From Geitlerinema sp. PCC 7407 (GTDB taxonomy: Bacteria > Cyanobacteriota > Cyanobacteriia > PCC-7407), in contig NC_019703.1 of NCBI RefSeq assembly GCF_000317045.1, positions 1,414,501 through 1,478,500 on the forward strand: a stretch of DNA of 64,000 bases, given 5' to 3'. Under the pieces are notes generated by a model that was not told the DNA's origin, did not search any database, and was given only the letters and a program-made list of their open reading frames with translations. The stretch's first letter is position 1. Each line of letters starts with the position of its first letter. The translations under genes were made by a program, and so were the position numbers. Positions 17,383 through 27,627 of this stretch are shown piece by piece.

Positions 17383-17813
17383 GTGACATACTCCTACGCG
17401 GATACTGACGCATACAGCGTAGGCTTCTCAGTGACCCCTGGTAACCCATCGGGCGTATCCTGAGCTTTATTTTGAGTCCACGGAATGCCCTACCGCAGAC
17501 TTTGAACAAGGACCAAAGTATGTTCAACCTCTGTACTGTCAAAGTTTTACGCATCCACAGAAACACGAATTCGCTATGACTGGATGCAACCGCATACTTT
17601 GAGTTGTTGTGGTTCAGATTTCAGGGCGGCGATTAGCTCAAACCCTTGCCCTGACTATATCACCCCTACTTTGTGCCATGAACGATTTGCTCGTTTCCTC
17701 CCCCTTCCCTTCCCGCGCCTGGGGCATAGGTCAGGGGAGCGTCGTCATCTCACTCGCATTCATCTCACGCCAAGCCAAGGATGATGGCGTGGGGCTTCTG
17801 CTGCTTTAGCTAA
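17383..17813 (-). mobile_element. Non-autonomous IS200/IS605-like element, copy A (no transposase); candidate structured RNA
   Basis: About 431 bp, homologous to 30124-30556. On the reverse strand it starts near TTAGCTAAAGCAGCAG, with a subterminal hairpin (17766-17772 with 17785-17791), and ends in a hairpin (CCTACGC 17393-17399 with GCGTAGG 17417-17423) followed by AGTATGTCAC. This arrangement of subterminal hairpins without inverted terminal repeats is that of IS200/IS605 ends. No tnpA or tnpB frame is present. Internal stems 17502-17507/17522-17527 and 17551-17556/17582-17587 are preserved in copy B with different bases. Element boundaries are inferred only from where the two copies stop matching. 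Confidence 0.7.
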
Positions 17814-18021
17814 AGTGCCATTTTTGGCTCGCCCACGAGCCACTCCTCCTTTTCCTGAAGCGTTTGGGGCAGCCAGATGCGCGACGATCCCCAAAATTCC
17901 GGTAGGATTGCTCTTGGTAGCCCCCGTCGATCGCCCAGCTTGGGCAAGTCTAGAACCGGTGTGCACTGGCCCCAAGACGCCACGCACACTTGCTGACACC
18001 ACTCCCAAAACGACGCGAAAT

Positions 18022-18058
18022 TCCCGAGACTTTTGGGCAAAAAGGCCAAAACTCGGGA
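18022..18058. repeat. Long imperfect hairpin in the ndhB upstream region
   Basis: Outer arms TCCCGAG (18022-18028) and CTCGGGA (18052-18058), with inner TTTTGG and CCAAAA arms, form a stem of about 13 pairs about 180 bp before ndhB. It has a terminator-like shape but no terminal T-run on the forward strand. It could end the transcript entering from the left or sit in the ndhB leader. Confidence 0.5.
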
Positions 18059-18240
18059 GATTGTAGCGACGCTTGATGTGAAAGATTGGAAATTCCAGTC
18101 ATTCGCAGCGAGAAAAAGTGTCAAGCTGATTATGGCGATCGCCTGCGCTTCCTCGAATATCCCTTGCCTTTAGACAAGACGGTTTCGGGAGCGACGGTCT
18201 CCCAATGTGTGCTGAGAAAGCAGTTCAACCCGAGAACGTT

Positions 18241-19821
18241 ATGGACTTTGCAAATCTTGCAGCCCAGCTTAACGCCGGAAATATTTTGCCGGAAGGCATC
18301 GTCATCATCACACTGCTGGCGGTGCTGGTTGGGGATCTGATTGCGGGCAGAGGATCGGCCCGCTGGACACCCTATCTGGCCATTGCAGGCCTTGCTGGCT
18401 CTGTGGCGGCGCTGGTTTACCAGTGGAATGTCGTCGAACCCCTGGCGTTTCTGGGCAGCTTTAATGGAGACGCCCTGAGTGTGGTGTTTCGCGGCATCAT
18501 CGCACTGTCAGCGGCAGTCACGATTTTGATGTCAATTCGCTACGTGGAGCAGTCTGGTACCTCCCTGGCCGAATTCATCGCAATTTTGCTGTCTGCTACG
18601 GTGGGCGGCATGTTTTTGTCCGCGGCCAACGAACTGGTCATGATCTTTGTGTCCCTGGAGACGCTCAGTATCTCGTCCTACCTGTTGACGGGCTACATGA
18701 AGCGGGACCCGCGCTCCAACGAGGCAGCCCTCAAGTACTTGCTGATCGGAGCGGCGAGTTCGGCGATTTTCCTATATGGAATTTCACTGCTCTACGGCCT
18801 GTCCGGCGGGGAAACCCAGCTTGACTTGATCGCGCAGAAGATCTCTGAACTCGGTCAGCCCATTGGCCTGCTGATTGCCTTGGTCTTTGCGATCGCCGGT
18901 ATCTCCTTCAAAATCTCGGCGGTGCCCTTCCACCAGTGGACGCCCGACGTTTACGAAGGCTCTCCCACCCCGGTGGTGGCCTTTTTGTCCGTTGGCTCTA
19001 AGGCGGCAGGATTCGCCTTGGCCCTGCGCTTGCTGATCACCTCTTTCCCCTTGCTGGCCGATCAGTGGCACTTCGTCTTCACGGTGCTGGCCATCCTCAG
19101 CATGGTGCTCGGCAACGTGGTGGCCTTGGCCCAGACCAGCATGAAGCGAATGCTGGCCTACTCCTCCATTGCCCAAGCGGGCTTTGTGATGATTGGCTTG
19201 ATCACTGGGACTGAGGCGGGCTACGCCAGCATGATTTTCTATCTGCTGGTTTACCTGTTTATGAACCTGGGCGGTTTCACCTGCGTGATTCTGTTCTCGC
19301 TGCGCACCGGGACGGACCAAATCAGCGAGTATGCGGGCCTCTATCAGAAAGATCCGCTGCTCACCCTGGGCCTGAGCATCTGCCTGCTCTCTTTGGGCGG
19401 CATTCCGCCTCTGGCTGGCTTCTTTGGCAAAATCTACCTGTTCTGGGCCGGTTGGCAAGCAGGCCTTTACGGCTTGGTCTTGCTGGGTCTGGTGACCAGC
19501 GTGGTCTCCATCTACTACTACATCCGCGTGGTGAAGATGATGGTGGTCAAGGAGCCCCAGGAAATGTCTGAGGTGGTGCGTAACTACCCAGAGATTCGCT
19601 GGAACCTGCCCGGCGCAAGACCGCTGCAAGTGGGCCTAGTGCTGTCCTTGGTGGCTACCTCCCTGGCGGGCATCTTGTCCAATCCCCTCTTCACTTTGGC
19701 CAACGATTCGATCACCCGGACGGCGCTGTTTCAGACTGCTGCTGTGACTCAGCCGGAGCCTGAGGCCGAGCCGGTTATCCAGGCGCTGGTCGCTCCGACC
19801 CTCAGCCCGATCGATGGCTAA
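18241..19821 (+). CDS. ndhB: NAD(P)H-quinone oxidoreductase subunit 2 (NdhB)
   Basis: Antiporter-like membrane subunit of thylakoid NDH-1, which passes electrons from ferredoxin to plastoquinone in cyclic flow, respiration and CO2 uptake. 526 residues with about 14 transmembrane helices. The conserved core with its charged helix residues is visible ([46 protein letters not shown]). I chose the ATG at 18241 ([13 protein letters not shown]) because this is the conserved N-terminus; a GTG 36 bp upstream is less likely. A strong terminator follows at 19917. Confidence 0.97.
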   Translation: MDFANLAAQLNAGNILPEGIVIITLLAVLVGDLIAGRGSARWTPYLAIAGLAGSVAALVYQWNVVEPLAFLGSFNGDALSVVFRGIIALSAAVTILMSIRYVEQSGTSLAEFIAILLSATVGGMFLSAANELVMIFVSLETLSISSYLLTGYMKRDPRSNEAALKYLLIGAASSAIFLYGISLLYGLSGGETQLDLIAQKISELGQPIGLLIALVFAIAGISFKISAVPFHQWTPDVYEGSPTPVVAFLSVGSKAAGFALALRLLITSFPLLADQWHFVFTVLAILSMVLGNVVALAQTSMKRMLAYSSIAQAGFVMIGLITGTEAGYASMIFYLLVYLFMNLGGFTCVILFSLRTGTDQISEYAGLYQKDPLLTLGLSICLLSLGGIPPLAGFFGKIYLFWAGWQAGLYGLVLLGLVTSVVSIYYYIRVVKMMVVKEPQEMSEVVRNYPEIRWNLPGARPLQVGLVLSLVATSLAGILSNPLFTLANDSITRTALFQTAAVTQPEPEAEPVIQALVAPTLSPIDG

Positions 19822-19916
19822 TCTCGCTGGCTAGAGCGACTCGACGCTTGCTACAGCCCCGGCGGGGATGAGGCGTCGAGGTTGCGCCTAGCCCAATTCT
19901 TTGCGTGTTCTGGAAG

Positions 19917-19945
19917 CGCCTGACTGTATCGGTCAGGCGTTTTTG
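19917..19945 (+). terminator. Rho-independent terminator after ndhB
   Basis: Perfect 8-bp stem CGCCTGAC / GTCAGGCG with a 7-nt loop, followed by TTTTTG. Confidence 0.85.
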
Positions 19946-19981
19946 TCCGTTCTGTGATGCTGTTGTTTTCGGCCAAAAGTT

Positions 19982-21862
19982 TTGTTTTCTGATTTTCAAC
20001 CCCTGGCGGCGATCGCTACGACTCCCCACGGTGCCCGGCGTTTGCAGGCGATCGCGGCTTTGGAAGAGCCGTGCTGGGTCCCTGCATCGGTCTCCCTTGC
20101 CAACACCCAGACTTATACGGGCGCTCTCAAGGACCACGTGGCGGCCCTGTGGCCCCACCAGCGAAGCTTTGTGTTTTGTTTGGCAGTGGGGGCGGTGGTG
20201 CGCCTGATTGCGCCGTTGCTGCGGGACAAGGCCACCGATCCGGCGGTGGTGGTGGTGGATGAGGCGGGTCAGTACGTGATCAGCCTGTGCGGCGGGCACC
20301 AGGGCGGAGGCGATCGCCTGGCTCAGGCCCTGGCGCGCCAGCTGGGTGCGACGCCCATCTTGACGGGAGCCTCCAACTACTGGGGGCTGCCCGGAGCGGA
20401 TGTGCTGGGACAGCCCTTTGGTTGGGGGCGTGGCCCCGGGGACTGGACGGGGGTCAGCAGCGCGATCGCCCGTCAGGCGCGGGTCCAGGTGATTCAGCAG
20501 GCAGGCTCGACGCTCTGGCAGGCCCACTTGCCGGAGGGCCACGGCCTAGAGTTGGTCTCGGCTCCAGGTTCAGCCGCCGAGGGAGATGCGCCAGAAGCGC
20601 GGCTGCGAATCACAGCAGCCGCACCCACCCCAGCCGACCGGCCAGAGGCCTGGTGGCATCCGCGGGTGCTGTGGGTGGGTGTGGGCTGCGAGCGGGGAAC
20701 GCCGCGATCGCTGATTGAGCAGGCAGTGAGCCAAACCTGCGCAGAGCACGGACTAGCAGAAGGGGCGATCGCCGGTTTGGCGACCCTGGACCTGAAAGCC
20801 GATGAGGTGGGCTTGGTGGAGCTGAGCCGCGATCGCCCTTGGCCCCTGCGCTGCTTCTCGGCGGAGGAGCTGCGGGGGGTGCCGGTGCCGACGCCGTCGG
20901 AGGTAGTGGCGGCGGAGGTGGGGACGCCCAGCGTGGCGGAGGCGGCGGCCCTAGTGGCGGCCCGCCAAGCCCAGGCCTGGTTGCCGGACCTGCCGGAGCC
21001 GCAGCTGCGGGTCACCAAACAGATCGTGCGGGCTGAGGGGGTGCTGGGGGCGGTGACCGTGGCGATCGCCGAGTCAGCCCTGGAGATGACCGGGCGACGC
21101 GGCCAGCTGTGGCTAGTGGGCACGGGTCCAGGCAGCCTGGATCAGATCACCCCTGCTGCCCAAACGGCCATTACCCAGGCGGATGTGGTGATTGGCTATT
21201 CCCTCTACGTTGACCTGGTGCGGCCCCTGCTGCGCACCGGCCAAATTGTCGAGGCCCTGCCGATCACCCAGGAAAAGCAGCGCGCCCAGCGGGCGATCGC
21301 CCTGGCGCAGTGGGGGCTGACCGTCGCCGTGATTTCGTCGGGCGACTGCGGCATCTATGGCATGGCGGGCCTGGTCCTGGAGGAGCTGCGGGCGGGGGGC
21401 TGGGACGGCCAAACGCCCAGAGTGCAGGTGTTTCCGGGAGTGACGGCCCTGCAAGCGGCGGCCTCTCGGGTGGGTGCCCCGCTGATGCACGATTTCTGCG
21501 CCATCAGCCTGAGTGACCTGCTGACGCCTTGGCCCGTGATCGAAAAGCGTCTGGGGGCGGCGGCGGCGGCAGACTTTGTGACGGCGCTCTACAACCCGCG
21601 ATCGCGCACCCGCACCGACCAAATTGTCCAGGCTCAGCAGATTTTCTTAGCCCACCGCAGCCCAGAAACTCCGGTGGCCCTGGTGCAGTCGGCCTATCGC
21701 CCCGAGGAGCGCGTCACTCTGACGACCCTGGGCCAGATGCTAGAGCAGACCATCGACATGCTGACGGTGGTTCTGATTGGCAACAGCAGCGGACGCACCT
21801 ACGAGGGGTGGTTCATTACCCCTCGCGGCTACTTGGGTTTTGATCCCGATCAGGTGTCCTAG
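19982..21862 (+). CDS. cobJ: CbiG-CobJ fusion: cobalamin biosynthesis protein / precorrin-3B C17-methyltransferase
   Basis: A 626-residue two-domain cytoplasmic enzyme of corrin-ring synthesis. Residues about 1-365 are CbiG-like (FVFCLAVGAVVRLIAPLL, GGHQGGGDRLAQALA, then the C-terminal WVGVGCERGTPRSLIEQAV domain), which opens the ring A delta-lactone. Residues about 376-626 are CobJ/CbiH (LWLVGTGPGSLDQITPAAQ, the SAM-binding ISSGDCGIYGMAGLVLEEL, FVTALYNPRSRTRTDQI), which methylates C17 and contracts the ring. Such fusions are known in cyanobacteria. The only usable start is TTG at 19982, without a clear ribosome binding site, so the N-terminus is uncertain. No other cobalamin gene lies nearby. 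Confidence 0.93.
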   Translation: MFSDFQPLAAIATTPHGARRLQAIAALEEPCWVPASVSLANTQTYTGALKDHVAALWPHQRSFVFCLAVGAVVRLIAPLLRDKATDPAVVVVDEAGQYVISLCGGHQGGGDRLAQALARQLGATPILTGASNYWGLPGADVLGQPFGWGRGPGDWTGVSSAIARQARVQVIQQAGSTLWQAHLPEGHGLELVSAPGSAAEGDAPEARLRITAAAPTPADRPEAWWHPRVLWVGVGCERGTPRSLIEQAVSQTCAEHGLAEGAIAGLATLDLKADEVGLVELSRDRPWPLRCFSAEELRGVPVPTPSEVVAAEVGTPSVAEAAALVAARQAQAWLPDLPEPQLRVTKQIVRAEGVLGAVTVAIAESALEMTGRRGQLWLVGTGPGSLDQITPAAQTAITQADVVIGYSLYVDLVRPLLRTGQIVEALPITQEKQRAQRAIALAQWGLTVAVISSGDCGIYGMAGLVLEELRAGGWDGQTPRVQVFPGVTALQAAASRVGAPLMHDFCAISLSDLLTPWPVIEKRLGAAAAADFVTALYNPRSRTRTDQIVQAQQIFLAHRSPETPVALVQSAYRPEERVTLTTLGQMLEQTIDMLTVVLIGNSSGRTYEGWFITPRGYLGFDPDQVS

Positions 21863-21874
21863 GGGTGGGCGACT

Positions 21875-22225
21875 CTAGGCTTCGTCGGTGCCGACGAGCT
21901 GGTTCAGGACGCTGGTGACCAGGGTGAGGACAATCGAGCCCAAGATCGCGGGGACGAGCCCGTTGATATTGAGGCCGGGGGTCAGGGCACTGGCGATCAG
22001 CAGGCTGAGGGCGTTGACCACCAGCAAAAACAGGCCCAAGGTCAGAATGGTCAGCGGCAAGGTCAAGATGACTAGCAAAGGACGCACAACGGCGTTTACC
22101 AAGCCGAGGATGACAGCAGCGATCGCCCCCGCGACCAGGCCGCTGACCTCAAAGCCGGGCACGATGTAGGCGGTGATCATAAAGGCGATCGCCGTCAGCA
22201 GCCAGGTAATCAAAAATCGTGGCAT
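21875..22225 (-). CDS. Small membrane protein of the phage holin family 4 superfamily type
   Basis: A 116-residue protein with four predicted transmembrane helices and very few polar residues (PRFLITWLLTAIAFMITAYI; ILGLVNAVVRPLLVILTLPL; ILTLGLFLLVVNALSLLIAS; a last segment ending SVLNQLV). The NAVVRPLL..LTLPLTILTLGLF pattern is diagnostic of the widespread PF04020 family of bacterial inner-membrane proteins, which have no demonstrated function. The ATG at 22225 gives the conserved start PRFLITWLL; an upstream TTG at 22255 is less likely. It converges with cobJ, leaving a 12-bp gap. Confidence 0.85.
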   Translation of the reverse strand: MPRFLITWLLTAIAFMITAYIVPGFEVSGLVAGAIAAVILGLVNAVVRPLLVILTLPLTILTLGLFLLVVNALSLLIASALTPGLNINGLVPAILGSIVLTLVTSVLNQLVGTDEA

Positions 22226-22411
22226 AGCAATCGGTTTTGATAACAGTTGGATCAAAAGCGCCGGAAGCTAGGCCCCCGAGCGACTGCTCCGATTGTACTG
22301 GGGGGTGTCTCAGAAGGCGATCGCGGCTAGATTCTCGGCCCTGATCGATACTGAAAGCGGTGGTGTTTGGCCTGATCCGGATGCTGCCCTCGTTGTTTTT
22401 GGCCATTGATC

Positions 22412-22975
22412 ATGCTTTCTCGGCTGCTTTCGCGATTTTTCCGCCGTTTTCTCTCCCCAGCGCTCCAAAGCTCCATTTTTGAGCCCCTACTGCCCAAAGG
22501 GGCCGCGATCGCCCTGATTGCGGCCTTGTTCTGGCTGGCTGCGGCCCCGGCCCAGGCCGACTGGCAACACCCCATGTCCTACAGCAACGCCGAGCTGACC
22601 GGGCGGGATTTCTCGGGCCAGACCCTCCAGGCCTTCGAGTTTTCCAATGCGAACCTGGAGCGCGCCAACTTTGAGGGAGCCGACGTGCGGGGTGGCGTCT
22701 TCAGCGCCTCGGTCCTCACCGACGCCAACTTGCAGGGTGCAAACCTGACCAATGCCTTGATGGATCAGGCGAATCTAACGCGGGCGGATTTGCGCGGGGC
22801 GATTTTGAGCGAGGCCATTTTATTGGGCTCGACCTTCGCGGAGACGGCGATCGCCGGTGCAGACTTTAGCGATGCGATCCTCGATGGTGCCCAGATCAAG
22901 GCCCTGTGTCAGCGGGCCGAAGGAGTGAACCCCGTCACTGGCCTGTCGACCCGCGAATCCCTGGGCTGCCGCTAG
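22412..22975 (+). CDS. Exported pentapeptide-repeat protein (thylakoid-lumen type)
   Basis: About 187 residues. An N-terminal basic region and hydrophobic helix (AIALIAALFWLAAAPAQADW) form a signal peptide, probably cleaved after AQA. A pentapeptide domain of about 20 repeats follows (GRDFSGQTLQAFEFSNANLERANFEGADV ... DFSDAILDGAQI), and then a Cys-containing tail LCQRAEGVNPVTGLSTRESL. The same repeat plus LCxxAxGxNxxTGxxTRxSLxC tail occurs in plant thylakoid-lumen pentapeptide proteins, so a lumenal or periplasmic location is likely. The paired Cys of the tail may form a disulfide. Function unknown. The stop overlaps the stop of the convergent 5-oxoprolinase (CTAG). Confidence 0.85.
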   Translation: MLSRLLSRFFRRFLSPALQSSIFEPLLPKGAAIALIAALFWLAAAPAQADWQHPMSYSNAELTGRDFSGQTLQAFEFSNANLERANFEGADVRGGVFSASVLTDANLQGANLTNALMDQANLTRADLRGAILSEAILLGSTFAETAIAGADFSDAILDGAQIKALCQRAEGVNPVTGLSTRESLGCR

Positions 22976-25900
22976 GCCTCTGGAGCCCCGAAGCCGCCGC
23001 CCCCCGGCGTCTCGATGATGAAGAGATCGCCGGGCTGGAGCTGGGCGATCGCCGTGCCGCCGAGGGATTCCTCAGCGCCGTCCGCCCGCTGAATCCAGTT
23101 GCGTCCGGGGGTGCCGGGGTGTCCGCCCTGGAGACCATTCGGCCCGATCGCCCGATGACTGGAAAGAATTGCGGCGGTCATGGCCTCCCGGAACCGGATG
23201 CGCCGCACCACCCCGTGACCGCCGCGATGCTGGCCGGGGCCGCCGCTGCCCGCCCGAATCTCGAAGCGATCGACAAGAACCGGGAATCGCCACTCCAGCA
23301 CCTCGGGGTCGGTGAGGCGGGAGTTGGTCATGTGGGTGTGCACGGCGTCGGTGCCGTCGAAGGTGGCCCCGGCTCCCGATCCACCGCAAATGGTCTCGTA
23401 GTAGGCATAGCGATCGTTGCCGAAGGTGAAATTGTTCATGGTGCCCTGGGAAGAAGCGAGGACGCCGAGGGCGCTGTACAGCGCGTCGGTGACGGCCTGG
23501 GACACCTCGACATTCCCGGCCACGACGGCGGCAGGCGCTTGGGGATGGAGCAGGCACCCCTCGGGAATGCGGATCTCGATGGGCTTCAGGCAGCCAGCAT
23601 TCAGCGGGATATTGTCATCGACGAGGGTCCGGAAAACGTAGAGGACGGCGGCCTTGCAGACCGAAACAGGCGCATTGAAGTTGCTGGGCTGCTGGGCCGA
23701 GGTGCCGCTGAAGTCGACCTGGGCGGTTTGGCGATCGCCGTCAAGGGTGACCGCCACCTGGATCTGGCTGCCGTTGTCGAGGGGATGGACAAAGGTCCGG
23801 CGCTGATGGCCCTGGGTGCGAGCCAGCGCGGCGATCGCCCGCCGCACCGCCGCCTCGGCATTGTCCTGGACGTGCTGCATATAGGCCGCCACCACCGGCA
23901 GCGAGAAATGCTCGACCATCCGGTGTAGCTCCTGGACTCCTTTCTCGTTGGCAGCAATCTGGGCCTTCAGATCCGCGATGTTTTGTACCGGGTTGCGGGC
24001 GGGGTAGGGACCGCTAGTGAGCAGCTCCGTGATGGCGGCCTCCTGAAATTCACCCCGATCGACCAGCTGGAAGCAGTCAATTAAAATGCCCTCGTCGTGA
24101 ATCGAGGTGCTGGTGGGGGGCATGGAGCCGGGAGTGATGCCGCCGATGTCGGCGTGGTGGCCCCGCGAGGCGACATAGAACAGGATCTCAGGGCGATCGC
24201 TCCTTGTCTCAGTGGCAAACACGGGCGTAATCACCGTCACGTCGGGCAGGTGAGTGCCGCCGTTGTAGGGATTGTTGAGAACGTAGACGTCTCCTGGCTG
24301 CAACGCTTCGCCGACCTGGGCGATCAGGGTTTGGACACTCTCGCCCATGGAGCCCAGGTGCACCGGAATGTGGGGCGCGTTGGCCACTAGCTGGCCCCAG
24401 CGATCGAAGATAGCGCAGGAAAAATCCAGCCGCTCCTTAATGTTGACCGAGTAGCTGGTGTTTTGCAGCGTGACGCCCATCTGCTCGGCGATCGCCATGA
24501 ACAGGTTATTAAAAATTTCCAGCAGCACCGGATCGGCTTTTGTCAGGTCAGTGGTGCGCGCGTCGCTAGCTGGCTGCCCCGCCACCCGCGATCGCGTCAA
24601 CAGCAGCTCTCCCCGGCCCGTGACCGCAGCTTCCCAGCCGACCTCCAGCACCGTTGTGCCCGTCGCCTCGACAATGATGGCCGGTCCCACCAGGCGATCG
24701 CCCGCCCCCAGGCTAGATCGCGCGTACACCGGCGTTTCGTGCCAGGCGGCTCGACTGTACATGGCAACCGATCGCAGGGGAACTGGGGGCTTGGCCGTAG
24801 CGGGCAAACTGGCTGGCGCGGGGGCTTGGGTCGGGGCGATCGCCTCCACCGCAATGGCCGCCACCACCAGCGCCTTCTCGGGCGTAAAGAAGCCGTAGCG
24901 CTGCTGGTGGGCCTGCTCAAAACGTTCGCGCATCGTAGCCAAGTCCCCAAACGCCACCACCAGCGACGAGTCGGTGCCCACGTAGCGCAGGTGAACGCGC
25001 TGCTCTAGGCGGATCTCGCGGGTTTCGGGGACGCCTTGGGCGATCAGTTCGGTTTGGGCCGCCTGGCCCAGCGCCGCGAGCTGCTCCGTGAGCTGGGGCA
25101 GCAGCTCGGCGGTGAGCTCCGCCTCGATCGACTGCTCGCGCAGCGATCGCACGTCCGCTAAACCCATCCCATAGGCCGACAGGACCCCCGCGTAGGGATG
25201 CACAAACACCCGCTCCATCCCCAGCGCCTCGGCGATCAGGCACGCGTGCTGACCCCCCGCCGCCCCAAAGCAGCACAGCGTGTACTCCGATACGTCGTAG
25301 CCCCGCTGGGTCGAGATTTTTTGGATTGCGTTGGCCATGTTGTCCACGGCGATCGCCAAAAAGCCCTGAGCCACTTCTTCTGGCGATCGCCCGTCCCCCG
25401 TGGCCTGACGAATTTCGGCGGCGAGGTCGCTAAAGCGCTGACGCACAACCTCCCCATCAATGGGCAGATTGCCCTCCGGCCCGAAGACTTGGGGGAAAAA
25501 GTCTGGCTGAATTTTGCCCAGCATGACATTGCAGTCAGTAACCGCCAGGGGTCCGCCGCGCCGATAGCAGGCAGGCCCTGGATTGGCCCCCGCCGACTCC
25601 GGCCCCACGCGGTAGCGCGCCCCATCAAAGAACAGCACCGAGCCGCCCCCCGCCGCCACGGTGTGAATGGCCATCATGGGCACGCGCATCCGCACACCGG
25701 CCACCTCCGCTTCGAAGGTGCGCTCGTACTCGCCGCTGTAGTGGGCGACGTCCGTCGAGGTGCCCCCCATGTCAAAGGTAATAATCTTGTCAAAGTCCGC
25801 CGCCAGGCTGCTTTGCACCGCTCCCACGATACCGCCCGCTGGCCCCGACAGGATGCTGTCTTTGCCCTGGAAAAAGTGAGCGTCCGTCAGCCCGCCATTG

Positions 25901-26643
25901 GACTGCATAAACAGCAGGCGCGTCTGGCCGACCTGCCCCACCACCCGGTCGACGTAGCGCCGCAAAATCGGCGACAGATAGGCATCGACAACAGTGGTGT
26001 CCCCGCGCCCGACCAGCTTGATCAAAGGGCTGACTTCGTGGGAGGTCGAAACCTGGGTAAAGCCGACCTGGCGGGCGATCGCCGCGATCGCCTGTTCGTG
26101 AGCCGGATATCGGTAGCCGTGGAGAAACGCGATCGCGCAGGCTCGAAATCCCTCGTCGTAGGCCTGCTGGAGTGCCTGCCCCAGGCGATCGCCCTCCGCC
26201 TCGCTCAGGGCCACCAGCACTTCTCCCTGGGCGCTGTGGCGCTCCCGCACCTCGATCACCCGCTCGTAGAGCATCTCTGGCAGCAGGATCTGCCGCGCGA
26301 AGATGTCTGGGCGATTTTGGTAGCCGATGCGCAGGGCGTCGCGAAAGCCTTCTGTGATCAGCAGCAGCGTCGGATCGCCTTTGCGCTCCAGCAAGGCATT
26401 GGTGGCCACGGTGGTGCCCATGCGGATCTCCGCGATCGCCTCCCCCGGCAGGGCGGCCTCTTTGCCCAGGTCCATCAGCTCCCGGATTCCCTGAATCGGC
26501 GCGTCGCTGTAGCGTTCAGGATTTTCGGACAGCAGCTTGTGCAGGCGAATCTGGCCGTCAGGCCCCTGAGCCACGATGTCGGTGAACGTCCCTCCCCGGT
26601 CAATCCAAAACCGCCACTGCCCTTGCGCGAGATTGCTGGCCAT
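22972..26643 (-). CDS. 5-oxoprolinase, ATP-hydrolysing (HyuA-HyuB fusion)
   Basis: A protein of about 1223 residues, the length of eukaryotic and bacterial OPLAH. It cleaves 5-oxo-L-proline to glutamate with ATP, recycling pyroglutamate from glutathione turnover and spontaneous glutamine cyclisation. The N-terminal half is hydantoinase A-like ([31 protein letters not shown] for nucleotide binding). The C-terminal half from about residue 720 is hydantoinase B-like ([50 protein letters not shown]). The ATG at 26643 has GGAGG 7 nt upstream. It is last in a same-strand series PhzF - M28 - OplAH, 121 bp after the peptidase. Confidence 0.93.
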   Translation of the reverse strand: MASNLAQGQWRFWIDRGGTFTDIVAQGPDGQIRLHKLLSENPERYSDAPIQGIRELMDLGKEAALPGEAIAEIRMGTTVATNALLERKGDPTLLLITEGFRDALRIGYQNRPDIFARQILLPEMLYERVIEVRERHSAQGEVLVALSEAEGDRLGQALQQAYDEGFRACAIAFLHGYRYPAHEQAIAAIARQVGFTQVSTSHEVSPLIKLVGRGDTTVVDAYLSPILRRYVDRVVGQVGQTRLLFMQSNGGLTDAHFFQGKDSILSGPAGGIVGAVQSSLAADFDKIITFDMGGTSTDVAHYSGEYERTFEAEVAGVRMRVPMMAIHTVAAGGGSVLFFDGARYRVGPESAGANPGPACYRRGGPLAVTDCNVMLGKIQPDFFPQVFGPEGNLPIDGEVVRQRFSDLAAEIRQATGDGRSPEEVAQGFLAIAVDNMANAIQKISTQRGYDVSEYTLCCFGAAGGQHACLIAEALGMERVFVHPYAGVLSAYGMGLADVRSLREQSIEAELTAELLPQLTEQLAALGQAAQTELIAQGVPETREIRLEQRVHLRYVGTDSSLVVAFGDLATMRERFEQAHQQRYGFFTPEKALVVAAIAVEAIAPTQAPAPASLPATAKPPVPLRSVAMYSRAAWHETPVYARSSLGAGDRLVGPAIIVEATGTTVLEVGWEAAVTGRGELLLTRSRVAGQPASDARTTDLTKADPVLLEIFNNLFMAIAEQMGVTLQNTSYSVNIKERLDFSCAIFDRWGQLVANAPHIPVHLGSMGESVQTLIAQVGEALQPGDVYVLNNPYNGGTHLPDVTVITPVFATETRSDRPEILFYVASRGHHADIGGITPGSMPPTSTSIHDEGILIDCFQLVDRGEFQEAAITELLTSGPYPARNPVQNIADLKAQIAANEKGVQELHRMVEHFSLPVVAAYMQHVQDNAEAAVRRAIAALARTQGHQRRTFVHPLDNGSQIQVAVTLDGDRQTAQVDFSGTSAQQPSNFNAPVSVCKAAVLYVFRTLVDDNIPLNAGCLKPIEIRIPEGCLLHPQAPAAVVAGNVEVSQAVTDALYSALGVLASSQGTMNNFTFGNDRYAYYETICGGSGAGATFDGTDAVHTHMTNSRLTDPEVLEWRFPVLVDRFEIRAGSGGPGQHRGGHGVVRRIRFREAMTAAILSSHRAIGPNGLQGGHPGTPGRNWIQRADGAEESLGGTAIAQLQPGDLFIIETPGGGGFGAPEA

Positions 26644-26764
26644 GCCCGTTGCCTCCGTGCCAATGCATTGCAAAAACCACTATAAAAGCGTTTTTTGGCG
26701 GCGTTGGTTCACAGAAGTTGGGGTCTCTGGGTTTGCTGGCAATCCTACTGCGGGCGAGTCGTCG

Positions 26765-27616
26765 CTACAGCGTTTGCAGGCCCAAAATCATTCCCTGGCA
26801 CACCAGCGTCAGAAAATCCAGGTCAAGGGTTTCCAGGCGATCGCTGGGCTGGTGGTAGTGCGGATTGCGCAAGAAAGCGGTGTCCGTCACCATCAGGGCG
26901 CGGTAGCCCCGGTCCCAAAAGGGGGCGTGGTCGCTCTGGCGCGTCTGGGGAACCATCAGGCCCCGGCGTCCCGCTGGCAGCCACTCGCTGCGAGCGCCGA
27001 CGCGCTGCATGGCGCGATGGAAGTGCAGCAGATCGCCCAGGGTGGCGACATTGCCAATCAGACCAATAAAGTCGCCTTGACTGGGATAAAAACGGTCCAA
27101 AATGCTGGGATACCGCTGGGAACCGGGTGCGCGATCGCAGTATCCCAGCATCTCCAGGGAAATCATCAGCCGCAAAGAGACTTTGTCAGCGCGAAGGGCC
27201 GTGGCGTACTGCTCGCTGCCCACTAGGCCCATCTCCTCCAGGTCAAAGGCCACGCAGCGGACCGGATGCCGGGCCGGATGGTGGGCGATCGCCCGGCCGA
27301 TTTCCAGCAGAGCCGCAACCCCGGTAGCGTTGTCGTCCGCCGCCGGGGAGCCGGGCACGCCGTCGTAGTGAGCGCCGACCAAAATGGGCGATCGCCCGGA
27401 GTCCCGCCCCGGCAAATCCAGGACCCAGTTGCGATGCTCTCGCCCATTGGCCCGAAACCGATGGGCGCTCACGGTGCCCCACTGCTCCAGCTGCTGGCGC
27501 ACATAGGTTTCCACGTAGAGGTGCCCCGCCGCCGCAAAGTAGGGGTCGCGCTCCCGCGCAACCTCGGCTAGATGTCCTTGCAAGCGGTCTTTGAGCGCGA
27601 CGTCCACGGTTGCCAC
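26765..27616 (-). CDS. M28 family metallopeptidase (aminopeptidase)
   Basis: A 283-residue di-zinc exopeptidase fold. Metal and catalytic residues are visible: ILVGAHYDGVPGSPAADDNATGVAAL (His and bridging Asp), FDLEEMGLVGSEQYA (catalytic Glu followed by a Glu ligand), a later Asp/Glu segment MISLEMLGYCDRAPGS, and the final His in TRQSDHAPFWDRGYRALMVTDTAF. No signal peptide is evident. The start is GTG at 27616, 11 nt after the stop of the PhzF gene, implying one transcript. The Glu-Glu pair fits aminopeptidases better than glutaminyl cyclases of the same clan. Upstream of 5-oxoprolinase, it could feed N-terminal residues from peptide turnover. Confidence 0.88.
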   Translation of the reverse strand: MATVDVALKDRLQGHLAEVARERDPYFAAAGHLYVETYVRQQLEQWGTVSAHRFRANGREHRNWVLDLPGRDSGRSPILVGAHYDGVPGSPAADDNATGVAALLEIGRAIAHHPARHPVRCVAFDLEEMGLVGSEQYATALRADKVSLRLMISLEMLGYCDRAPGSQRYPSILDRFYPSQGDFIGLIGNVATLGDLLHFHRAMQRVGARSEWLPAGRRGLMVPQTRQSDHAPFWDRGYRALMVTDTAFLRNPHYHQPSDRLETLDLDFLTLVCQGMILGLQTL

Positions 27617-27627
27617 AGCCTTGGCCT

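Noticed and set aside
17363-17566. 67-residue reverse frame inside mobile element A, and the matching part of 29849-30352 in element B
   Set aside because: The shared peptide RPMGYQGSLRSLRC comes from a conserved nucleotide block; frames differ in length and the rest is not conserved, so it is read as structured RNA/DNA rather than protein.
22906-23928. 340-residue open frame on the forward strand
   Set aside because: Antisense to the HyuB half of 5-oxoprolinase; no domain features.
25198-26685. 495-residue open frame on the forward strand
   Set aside because: It is antisense to the well-supported 5-oxoprolinase and is low-complexity and His/Gln/Arg-rich, typical of a GC-rich shadow frame.
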